Below the pieces are notes generated by a model. The model did not search any database. It saw nothing but the letters and a program-made list of their open reading frames with translations, and was not told the DNA's origin. DNA of 64,000 bases from Antrihabitans auranticaus (GTDB taxonomy: Bacteria; Actinomycetota; Actinomycetes; Mycobacteriales; Mycobacteriaceae), in NCBI RefSeq assembly GCF_016481275.1, contig NZ_JAEMNW010000001.1, forward strand, positions 1,541,531 to 1,605,530, in the 5' to 3' direction. The stretch's first letter is position 1. The number at the start of each line of letters is the position of its first letter. The translations under genes were made by a program, and so were the position numbers. Positions 45,582 to 54,600 of the stretch are shown piece by piece.

Positions 45582-46628
45582 GTGAGTTCGGTTCAGAGGA
45601 TGCGCAACAAATTGAGCCTCTACGAAGTCGGTGTCCCCCCCTTCGCGTTCGTGCAACTGCTCGAGAGTCAAGCACTCGACCCAGACGCCGTCGCGCGGTT
45701 TCGAAACGTCATGACTCGCGAGGGAACGAATGAAGGCCTTCTAATCCAGCGTGAGGTTCAGGCCCCTCTACGGTGGTTTCGGGAGGTCTATCCCGAGCTG
45801 GATGTCGACCAGGCAATACTGCTCGGCTTCGCGTTCGCCGAACAGGCCCAGTTGACATCGTTCGGCCCCTTGAGTTTTCCGCTGGTCAGCGCAGGCTCCG
45901 TAGCCGAGATCGTGGAACTGCTCACCTATCTGCCATTGATCTCGACAGCCCTGAGTCCACAGTTTTATCCAAGTGAACACGGCCTTACCATCGCACTCAC
46001 CGGACACACAAGCGATCCCGCACTGGACTGCTTGGTCGTCACCTACGGCGGGCTGGCAGTGCTGCGACTACTCGACATGCTCGCCGGAGACGTTGCAACC
46101 GTCAGACTCCACCTGACTTGGCCGGTGCCGACCTTCATGACCAACCATGAAGAAATTATTGGCGGGCGACTGCTCTTCAACGCCCCAATGTCTTTCCTCC
46201 ATGTCCCCGCTGAAACGCTCAGCGAGGTCTGCCGGTTCTCCGATCCCCTCGCGTATCGACTCGCCATAGTCGACCTGAAGCAAACTCTCGAACAGCGGAG
46301 CGGGACCACATCGTTTTCGGAGAAGGTGAGACGGTTCCTGGAGAAGGATCGTCCCGGGCAAAGCAGCCGACAATCGGTAGCTGACGAGCTGTCAATCTCC
46401 ACCAGCACACTCAAGCGGCGCCTCTCCGAAGAGGGGACCACCTTTCGCGAGCTGCGCGAGTCATGCCTGCGCGAGCGTGCGATGCTACGACTCCTCGACC
46501 GATCAATCTCGGTGAGTGAGATAGCGACGGATCTCGGATACAGCGACCTATCCAACTTCTCACACGCCTTCAAGCGATGGACCGGCCGATCTCCTAGAGA
46601 GTTCTCTCACGACCAGCATGAAAGGTGA
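45582..46628 (+). CDS. AraC family transcriptional regulator
   Basis: The 348-residue regulator has an N-terminal arabinose-binding-like (AraC_E_bind / DUF) domain up to about residue 215. The C-terminal AraC DNA-binding domain runs from SVADELSISTSTLKRRLSEEGTTF to the second helix-turn-helix SVSEIATDLGYSDLSNFSHAFKRWTGRSPREF. It is divergent from the CYP153 operon with about 95 bp between start codons, the usual position of the activator of such operons. It is similar in type to VirS, the AraC regulator of mymA. The start is GTG 45582; ATG 45600 is possible. Confidence 0.9.
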   Translation: MSSVQRMRNKLSLYEVGVPPFAFVQLLESQALDPDAVARFRNVMTREGTNEGLLIQREVQAPLRWFREVYPELDVDQAILLGFAFAEQAQLTSFGPLSFPLVSAGSVAEIVELLTYLPLISTALSPQFYPSEHGLTIALTGHTSDPALDCLVVTYGGLAVLRLLDMLAGDVATVRLHLTWPVPTFMTNHEEIIGGRLLFNAPMSFLHVPAETLSEVCRFSDPLAYRLAIVDLKQTLEQRSGTTSFSEKVRRFLEKDRPGQSSRQSVADELSISTSTLKRRLSEEGTTFRELRESCLRERAMLRLLDRSISVSEIATDLGYSDLSNFSHAFKRWTGRSPREFSHDQHER

Positions 46629-46871
46629 ATCTGTAGCCCGAACCGCCCGATAGCGCACCCAGCTGACCGCACAACCTAGCGTTCGAAGCAGTTCCCCTTC
46701 GAAACGTGAGCTATTCCAGCGATCTTCGCATTGTCGTCGATTGGAGTCGGCGTGCCGATATTTCCATCGGACATCGGCGAGGCTGCGTTCTTTCAGCCTG
46801 CCAGGCTCTTGTGTTGCTCAATGCAACCAGAAGTCGCCTCTTTTGAGCGGCTGCTGGGTCCCCGGATGCTT

Positions 46872-47505
46872 CTACAGGAGAAACATCCTGCGCGCAGCGA
46901 GGAAGTCATCGACCAGGCGAACACAGTCGGACTGACCGAAGGCGTGAATACCGGTCAGGCGTGCGAACACTATCGGCCCGACCAGTTGCGACAAGGCAAC
47001 TGTGGTGTCGAATTCGCCGAGTTCGGCGGCTGTCGAGTATCTGATCGAACGGCCCACGGTACTGATCGGCGACCCGGGCGCGCAGCGCACCCATCGATCG
47101 TGACCCATCTTCGTGCGGGCCGCCAGACTTGCTGCCGGAAGCGGTGGACCCGAGCGCGAGCCAGGCCAGCGTCGTGAGTTGTATCGGCGTTTCCTCGATC
47201 AGAACCGCTTGCCGACTCAGTAACTCGATCAAACGCTGGCGTAATGTCCCGCTCTCTGGCGGCGGCGTGACCTGAGGCAACAGTCGCTCGAAGGTTGCAG
47301 CGAGCAGATGCGTCGAGCTGCTGAAATGCCGGTACAAAGTAGTGCGGGCAACCTTGGGCGCCTTTGTCACTGCGTCGATGGTGACCGCCTCGATACCGCC
47401 GGTGCTGAGCAACCCAGTCGCCGCGTCCAGCAACCGCGCACGGGAGCGCATCCGCCGCGGATCGATGTCGTCATCATCGGCGCACGATCCAGAATCAGCG
47501 TTCAT
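46872..47505 (-). pseudogene. TetR family regulator, frameshifted
   Basis: ATG 47505 (GAGGTG upstream) opens a TetR domain closely related to 2568-3302: RSRARLLDAATGLL, ARTTLYRHFSSSTHLLAATFERLLP. Near 47025-47033 the frame breaks after DQILDS. The C-terminus (LGEFDTTVALSQLVGPIVFARLTGIHAFG, VDDFLAARR) is in another frame and ends at 46872. Compared with the paralogue a few codons are also missing. It is divergent from the exporter gene, with an operator-like repeat between, so it was probably its repressor. Confidence 0.88.
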
Positions 47506-47584
47506 CCCTGTATGCACCTCTCGTTCGCTAACCGAACCGAAACACCGATGGCACTGTCGTCCCGATAACATTTATGATACCGAT

Positions 47585-47601
47585 AGTAGCGGACAGCTAC
47601 T
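47585..47601. promoter_or_regulatory. Operator-like inverted repeat AGTAGC-N5-GCTACT
   Basis: Perfect 6-base arms AGTAGC (47585-47590) and GCTACT (47596-47601) lie between the TetR start (47505) and the exporter start (47628), about 27 bp before the latter. Position and size fit a TetR operator. Confidence 0.65.
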
Positions 47602-47627
47602 GGCGATATCTGCACAGAGGAGGCGCG

Positions 47628-49211
47628 ATGCAATCGACCAAATCTTCGACTTTACGCTTGTCGCGGGCCCAGCAATGGACGCTGGTGGTGTCGTGCCTGT
47701 CCGTCGCGTTGGTCATCGGGTCGATGGCAGCGCTCTACGCCGCCCTCACCGACATCGCGACCGCGACTGGTGCGACCCAGGTCCAACTCACCTGGATAGT
47801 CGACGGTTACACCCTCGCATTGGCGTGTCTGGTGCTCCCTGCTGGCGCGCTGGGTGACCGCTACGGTCGACGGGCCGTACTGATCGCTGGACTGACGGTA
47901 TTCTCGGCCGCATCGGCAATACCGCTGCTGTGGCAGGACCCGGTTTCACTGATCGCCGCACGCGCAATCGCTGGTGCCGGCGCCGCACTCGTGATGCCGT
48001 CGACTCTGTCGATTATGACCACAGGTCTCCCGGAGCACCAGCGCGGACGGGCGGTCGGGATCTGGGCAGGTGTGGCCGGATCCGGTGCAGTGCTGGGCAT
48101 TCTCGGATCCGGCGTTCTGCTTGAGGTGTGGTCGTGGCAGTCGATCTTCGCTGGATTGACCGCCATTGGGTTGGTGCTGCTGATCTTGGCTTTCACAATT
48201 CCCGAATCCGTCGACCGACTACGTCCAGCAATGGATCCAGTGGGTTCGGTGAGCATCGCGGTCACGATCGGGGCCATCGTCGTCGCCTTGACAGAGGCGC
48301 CGCTACGCGGCTGGGACGACCCGGTCGTGCTCGGTCTCCTTGGGACCGGACTGGTCGCCGCGACGATCTTTGTTGCCGTCGAACTACGAGTCGAGCATCC
48401 GCTATTGCCGTTGCACTTGTTCATCCATCGCGGGTTCGGTAGCGCGACCGTCTCGATCACGCTCCAGTTCGTCGTGATGTTCGGGGTGTTCCTGGTTCTC
48501 GTGCAATTCTTACAGCTGATTCTCGGCTACCGCCCCCTGCACTCCGCGTTGGCGATCGCTCCGATGATCATTCCGCTGGTATTGATTTCTGTGATCGCGC
48601 CGTGGTTCGCCGAGCGGGTCGGCCTACGCATGGTGACCGTTACTGGGCTGTTGCTCATCTCGATGGGGTTGTTCCTGATCAGCCGGCTGAGCGTCGATGC
48701 CGTCTATGTCGACATGTTGTGGCCACTGCTCATCTTGAGTGCTGGGTTGGGTTTGTGCACCGCACCCGCCACTGCTGCCATCGTGGCGGATACACCCCCC
48801 GAGAAGCAGGGGGTCGCCGCGGCCGTCAACGACGCCGCCAGAGAAATCGGCGCAGCAATCGGGATCGCCATCGCCGGAAGCGTGCTCGCCGCGGGGTACA
48901 GCAACCGCATCCAACCCGCACTGCCCCGACTGCCCGAACAAGCACGCGAGCCCGTATCCGACTCACTCGCAGCAGCCCTGCAGGTCACCGACCGGACAGG
49001 TCCTGCCGCGCAGGAGTTGGCCGACTTCGCCAAGGCCGCATTCGTGCACGGCGCCGAACAAGCGTCGCTGGTCCTGGCCATCATCGTCGGCGTTGGGGCA
49101 GTCGTACTCGCCCCCTGGACGCCCGGCCGACGACACGTCCCTGACCACGATCGCGAGCGCCATAGCGACCGCGACCAAGAGCCCGCGCTTCGCGCGTTGC
49201 GAACCCAGTAA
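47628..49211 (+). CDS. MFS transporter, DHA2 family (EmrB/QacA type drug exporter)
   Basis: The 527-residue membrane protein is predicted to have 14 transmembrane helices. Motif A-like GDRYGRR lies near residue 85. Motif C-like GAVLGILGSGVLLEVWSWQSIF near 155 is typical of antiporters, and LTWIVDGYTLALA near 57 is a DHA2 hallmark. It likely exports lipophilic compounds by proton antiport. The start is fixed by AGAGGAGG just before ATG 47628. The C-terminal tail is charged (HVPDHDRERHSDRDQE). Regulation was probably by the adjacent TetR, whose gene is now broken. Confidence 0.92.
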   Translation: MQSTKSSTLRLSRAQQWTLVVSCLSVALVIGSMAALYAALTDIATATGATQVQLTWIVDGYTLALACLVLPAGALGDRYGRRAVLIAGLTVFSAASAIPLLWQDPVSLIAARAIAGAGAALVMPSTLSIMTTGLPEHQRGRAVGIWAGVAGSGAVLGILGSGVLLEVWSWQSIFAGLTAIGLVLLILAFTIPESVDRLRPAMDPVGSVSIAVTIGAIVVALTEAPLRGWDDPVVLGLLGTGLVAATIFVAVELRVEHPLLPLHLFIHRGFGSATVSITLQFVVMFGVFLVLVQFLQLILGYRPLHSALAIAPMIIPLVLISVIAPWFAERVGLRMVTVTGLLLISMGLFLISRLSVDAVYVDMLWPLLILSAGLGLCTAPATAAIVADTPPEKQGVAAAVNDAAREIGAAIGIAIAGSVLAAGYSNRIQPALPRLPEQAREPVSDSLAAALQVTDRTGPAAQELADFAKAAFVHGAEQASLVLAIIVGVGAVVLAPWTPGRRHVPDHDRERHSDRDQEPALRALRTQ

Positions 49212-49441
49212 CCGAGATAAGCTCGCTACGACTCTCACCACGTAGCCGGAGAACGTGGTGCCGCTGCAGCCGCGCGCAAGAACTCCCTGCGGCGTCAATT
49301 CCCCCGCCGACGCAGCCTCACGCTCGAACTTATCTCGAAGAGCCTCGCGAGCCTTTGCGTCCGCGCGGCACGATCCGTCGTTCGAGCCCACGATTGATGC
49401 GCCGCGATCCGTGCCTGGAGGACCCGTCGTTCTCGGTCGCC

Positions 49442-49715
49442 ATGTCCCACCATTCTCTCGGCGGGGGTTCCACTTTGACCGTCACCATTTACACCAAGCC
49501 TGCATGCGTGCAGTGCAACGCGACGTACCGTTGCTCTCGACAAGGCCGGAATCGACTACACGTTGGTCGACATCTCGCAAAACGACGCCGCGCGGGTTTA
49601 CGTGTTGAGCCTGGGCCACCTACAGGCACCGGTGATTGTCATGGACGGCGGAACTCATTTCGGCGGTTTCGTCCCAACCGCATTTCCGCGCTCGCTGCCG
49701 CAGCGGCTTGACTGA
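49442..49715 (+). pseudogene. nrdH: NrdH-like glutaredoxin, frameshifted
   Basis: The first frame gives VTIYTKPACVQCNATYR with the NrdH-type CVQC redox centre. The second frame gives ALDKAGIDYTLVDISQNDAARVYVLSLGHLQAPVIV and the family end GGFVPTAFPRSLPQRLD with stop at 49713-49715. One extra T near 49531 separates them. NrdH normally reduces the class Ib ribonucleotide reductase and is common on actinobacterial plasmids and phages. Confidence 0.85.
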
Positions 49716-49862
49716 GAAGGACCCTCGCGAGCTCGCGCAACCGTCGCCACTCGATAGCCACCTGAATGCAACCGCCGCACATCCGGCATCCCACACCGAG
49801 CTCGGAGCTGGCGCGGCGGATGACCTCACACTCGATACCGCGACACGGAAGAATCGGAACCG

Positions 49863-50396
49863 ATGAGCGCTACCCCCATGCCCGACATGGCCGGCGAGTT
49901 CCATGCCGCTCTCGACTCCGACGACCTGAATTACACCTAGCTCGACGTCGAAGCACAAACGTTGCGCGCACTACTGTGGCGAGCCCTGAGGCTGCCCGCA
50001 CCGTCATCAACCTACTCAAACCGGCTGACTTCTACCGTCCGGTCTGCGCCGCGCTGCTGTTCACTGTGATCACACGCCTGGTGACCGAGTCCCGGCCGCA
50101 CCGTTCGGCGCTGGTGTTGGCCGAGCTGCCGCGCGCCGGCAAAGTCAGCGGCCTGCTCAGTCGCGCACTCACCGACGTCGCCTTGGCTGATGCCCGCGAA
50201 CACGAGATATCGCACTACGCACGTGCTGTACTCGCGCAGTCCTACCGCCGCGGATACGCCACCGCAGCCGTCACGTTGGCGCAGCTCGCTGCCGAGGCGA
50301 GCGAAGACGAACTCTTCGAGCAGATGTGTGTCCTCGGCCGGGCACGTCGCGATGCGAAGGCTCGGCTCGACGCCGGAGCCGACAGCCACTCACGCA
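49863..50396 (+). pseudogene. DnaB-like helicase N-terminal domain protein, broken
   Basis: The frame opens at ATG 49863 (MPDMAGEFHAALDSDD) but meets TAG at 49938-49940. After the stop LDVEAQTLRALLW follows, then a one-base deletion near 49979. Past that, the domain continues as SPEAARTVINLLKPADFYRPVCAALLFTVI to ALADAREHEISHYARAVLAQSYRRG. This is the helical N-terminal domain of replicative helicases, found alone on actinobacterial plasmids, where it may take part in replication. It is inactive as written. Confidence 0.75.
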
Positions 50397-50585
50397 ATGA
50401 GTACCCTCGCAGAGGAGGATTTCGAGGTCGGTGCACATGCGCAGCGGCTACACGAATCCGGCACGCCGTGGAGCGCAATCCGGACCGAGCTGGTGTGCAC
50501 CAGCGACACCGCTCGACGACTGGCTAACGCCTACGTAACCCTCGCCGACGAACGAGCCCGCAAAGATCAACTGTCCCTGTTCTAA
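50397..50585 (+). CDS. Small hypothetical protein downstream of the DnaB-N relic
   Basis: A 62-residue frame from ATG 50397 contains EEDFEVGAHAQRLHESGTPWSAIRTELVCTSDTARRLANAYVTLADERA. It has a helix-turn-helix-like look (SAIRTELVCTSDTARRL). It may be a separate gene or the true C-terminus of the DnaB-N protein, reached by another frameshift. I do not recognise the family. Confidence 0.45.
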   Translation: MSTLAEEDFEVGAHAQRLHESGTPWSAIRTELVCTSDTARRLANAYVTLADERARKDQLSLF

Positions 50586-50612
50586 TGCGCCAGCGCCCGG
50601 CGCGACGACGTT

Positions 50613-51113
50613 CTACAGAAGTGGGCTGAGCGGATCGCTGGTCAGGAAGTAGTCGATGCTACGAAGCTGCAGCGTCGCGTACACGCAGAATTGTGGTGCG
50701 GCGTAACCCCGCAACCGCAGAGGGCTGGCCTCGCCGTCGAACTGGAATGTCACAGTCCATCGCGTCGGTTCCGGATGGAACGCGGTGACGCGCTCCCAAT
50801 CGAAGCGAAGAACATCTCCGTCGCGCAGCGTGACGATCAGACCGTCGGTCGTGACCAGCACGTCGACACTCTGCTGCACATTCCAGGCGGGCGGATACCC
50901 GTCTTCGATTGCTGTATACCGCGCATACCTTGTCGGCAGGTGCAGGTACACATGTTCGTCACGACGGAGCACGATCGGACCTGGGTCGAGCGTCTCCATA
51001 GCGGGACCGTCGCAGCGCAAGGTGCGGTACAGAGCGCGAGCAACTTGCCAGTAGTGCTCGGCGATGGGATCACTTGCCGCCACCGCTTGTCGAGTCTCCT
51101 TGTTCACCTCCAT
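50613..51113 (-). CDS. Hypothetical protein
   Basis: A 166-residue frame from ATG 51113 (EVNKETRQAVAASDPIAEHY) runs to 50613. Its central part (PIVLRRDEHVYLHLPTRYARY, DVLVTTDGLIVTLRDGDVLRFDWERV) suggests a beta-rich fold, possibly a PH-like or SHOCT-free membrane-associated domain, but I do not recognise it. The frame is open upstream to 51296 without coding character. It is divergent from the relaxase gene. Confidence 0.6.
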   Translation of the reverse strand: MEVNKETRQAVAASDPIAEHYWQVARALYRTLRCDGPAMETLDPGPIVLRRDEHVYLHLPTRYARYTAIEDGYPPAWNVQQSVDVLVTTDGLIVTLRDGDVLRFDWERVTAFHPEPTRWTVTFQFDGEASPLRLRGYAAPQFCVYATLQLRSIDYFLTSDPLSPLL

Positions 51114-51697
51114 GAATTTGGACGATAGCTGCTCGTACTGACACAGGCGACGGCGATCGTAGAAGGGCCGCTGCCGGCTGGGAGGCGGAGCGAGTGCACC
51201 AGAGCCGACGTGTCGGCAACGCGAGGCGACCGAGCTCGGATCGCTAGTCACACTTGCCCAACTGCTCGGCTGGGTCCGCCGACTTGTATTCGGCAAAGTC
51301 TGATCGTCGGGCGAGCTTGTCGTACCTGACTAGCGTGAGTTGCGGCACCAGCGGTGAGGCGCGAATGCTCCCACAGAGTCACCAGCCCGATTCCATCGAA
51401 TATCAACGTCCTTCCGGTTCACAATTGCGATTTTGGACCATTCGGACCTATTGTTCCAATTGGAATAATAAGAATTTGACGACAGCGGAAAGCGTGCGAA
51501 CGACACGTGCCAAAAGCTCCAATCAAGCAACCCGTTAGACATACAAGTCCATGTCGATAAACATTCGCCATAACCTCGCTCCGTACCGACCGAACCAGTC
51601 GCAATCTGACTCACCGATAAGCATCCACACCAAAATTTCACCTTCACACCTCTTGCATTAAGGATAACAAGAAGATAACGTCCGCTATTCTGAGAAT
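51114..51697. promoter_or_regulatory. Region upstream of the relaxase gene, candidate oriT
   Basis: This AT-rich 584-bp spacer precedes traA. It contains a perfect 12-bp palindrome TTCCAATTGGAA at 51454-51465 with two GGACC words just upstream (51436 and 51445). Relaxase genes of the MobF type are commonly preceded by their oriT, so a nick site here is likely, but I cannot place it. Confidence 0.4.
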
Positions 51698-54600
51698 GTG
51701 ACAGCGACGCTTCACAAACTCACTGCTGGCGATGGCTACACGTATTACGTGAAGTCGGTTGCCGCGATGGACAGCACCGAGAAGGGCCGAACGTCGCTGT
51801 CCGACTACTACTCCGCGAAGGGAGAGTCGCCAGGGCGGTGGCTCGGCAAGGGACTCGCTGCGTTCGACTCGATCGACAGCGGCGATCCAGTCACAGAAGC
51901 ACAGATGAAGGCGCTCTATGGCGAGGGCCTACATCCGGACGCAGACAAGATCGGGCGTCAGACTCTTGCCGACCAAATCGCCAAGGGCGCCGACCGCAAG
52001 GCCGCCACACGCGCAGCGCACACATCCACTCGGATTGGCGCCCGGTATCGGATCTACAACGGCGCCAGCAAATTTCGACAAACCGTTGCTGAGCGCTTTG
52101 TTGACTTCAACGTCTCCAACGGGGAGAAAGGCGTCGCGCCGATACCAGACGAGGAACGCGCACGAATCCGTACCGAGGTAGCGACAGAGATGTTCATCGC
52201 CGAATACGACCGCGCCCCTTCGGACGAGCGCGAGCTGTCTGGATGGACTGCTCGAAACTCACGGAACCGGACGACCGCTGTCGCAGGATTCGACGGTTGC
52301 TGCTCGCCAGTCAAGTCCGTATCCGCACTGTGGGCAATTGCGCCACGATCGATTGCCAAAGAAATCGAGACGTGTCACAGCGCCGCCGTGGCCGACTATT
52401 TGACCTTTCTCGAGAAAGTCGCCGGATACACACGGCTTGGCACCGACGGAGTGCAACAGGTCGAGACGGACGGACTGGTAGCGACAGCATTCACGCACCG
52501 CGATTCACGAGCGGGCGACCCCGATTTACACACCCATGTGGTAATCACCAACAAAGTCCGCGCCCGAACCGCAGATGGCAGCTGGCGGTGGCTGGCGCTG
52601 GATGCACGAATGCTCTACAGATGGGCCGTCTGCGCATCGGAGCACTACAACACTCGACTCGAAGCACACCTCCGAAACAGACTCGGCTTGCACTTTGCCG
52701 AACGGTCGTCGGTCGAAAACGAAAAGCGCCCAATTCGAGAAATTGTCGGGGTTGACTATCGCCTCATCGAGCGCTGGTCGGCTCGAAGCGCCGCCATAAC
52801 CGAGCGGACCGGCGCGCTCGCCAACAGCTTCCAGGCCGACCACGGACGTGAGCCGACACCGCACGAAATGTTTGCTCTCGCCGAACGCGCCACCTTGGAG
52901 ACCCGCCAAACGAAGCATCAGCCACGGGCCGAAGCAGAGCAGCGCGCCACCTGGCGCCACGAAGCCATCGCAGTCGTCGGTGGCGCACAGGCTCTATCCG
53001 AAATGGTGCATCGAGCGCGCCACCCCAATCCCGGCGTTCGCGCCGATCTCGACGGTCGATGGATATCCACCTCGGCACAGGCGCTCGTCTCGCGAGTGGC
53101 GACCAGCCGCGCCACATGGCAGGAAGCGCACGTCAGAGCTGAAGCGGAGCGGATCGTCCGGGCAGCAAACGCAGACCCCGAACAGGGCACACGATTAGTG
53201 AACCAACTGGTGCTCGAAGCGCTGAGCGGTCGTCGCTCGATCCCCCGTCGTCTGCCGGATCAGTTCGACGAGCCAGCAGCATTGCGCCGCCTGGACGGCA
53301 CCAGCGTCTACACCACCGCGCGGAGTCAGCTCTACACATCCGCCGCTGTGGTCGCCGCCGAACGTCGACTCATCGCAGCGGCTCATCAGACCGGCGGGCA
53401 TCAGATCCCCGCCTCCACTGTCGCGGTGGCGTTGCTCGAATACGCCGCCAACAACGACGGCCGTACTCTCAACGCCGGCCAGGCCGAGCTGGTCCGGCGC
53501 ATGGCGACCTCCGGTGCTCGCCTGCAAGTGGCGATCGCCCCGGCAGGCACCGGCAAGACCACGGCGATGAAGGTTCTATCCCGCGCGTGGCAGAGCGAAG
53601 GCGGCACCATCATCGGCCTCGCGCCGACCGGCGCCGCCGCTGGCGTCCTGCGCGAAGAGATCGACACCACCACCGACACCATCGACAAAATGACCCACGT
53701 CCTGGCCACGATGGAAAAGGCCGGACGCACCGGACAGCCCGTACACATTCCGCGGTGGATACGCGAGATCGACGACAAGACGCTCGTCATCATCGACGAA
53801 GCCGCGATGGCCGGCACCGAAAACCTCGACGCTGCCATGCGTTTCGTGTTGTCGCGTGGCGGCAGTGTCCGCATGATCGGCGACGACAAACAGAAGTCTT
53901 CGATCGCCGCCGGCGGTGTCATCCGCGACATCGCCGAATCGGCGGGCACCATCACCCTCACCCAGGTCATGCGGTTCACCGACCCCGCCGAAGGCAACGC
54001 CAGCCTCGCCCTGCGCGACGGCGATCCCGCCGCGATCGCCTTCTACATCGACAACCAACGCGTCCACGTCGGGGACACCGAAACGGTCAAACACACGCTC
54101 TACAGCGCCTGGTCGCGTGACCGCGCCACCGGTCTGGACTCGGTGATGATGGCCCCCACCCGCGAACTCGTCGCCGACCTGAACATGCGTGCCCGCGCCG
54201 ATCGCATCGCAGGCCTGGCCGAAGGACGCATCGGAGCGGTGGTCGCGCTGTCCGACGGCCTCCCTGCCTCCGTCGGCGACGTCGTGTTGACCCGCAACAA
54301 CGATCGACGACTGTCCATGTCGCGCACCGACTACGTCCGCAACGGCTACCGCTGGACGATCAACCACATCCATGACGACGGCTCCCTCGACGTCACCCAT
54401 CTGCGTAGCCGACGCCGTGTTCGCTTGCCCGCGAGCTATGTGCGTGCGCACCTCGAACTCGGCTACGCCTGCACCGCCAACTCAGCCCAAGGCATCACCG
54501 CCGAAACCTCCCACACCTTGGAGGACGGCCGCAGCAGCCGCGAAGATCTCTATGTCCCGCTCACTCGCGGACGCCGCCGCAACGACGTCTACGTTGCGAC

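Noticed and set aside
53576-54451. Minus-strand frames opposite the traA helicase region
   Set aside because: They are GC-driven shadows. The plus strand carries Walker motifs and one uninterrupted frame of almost 6 kb.
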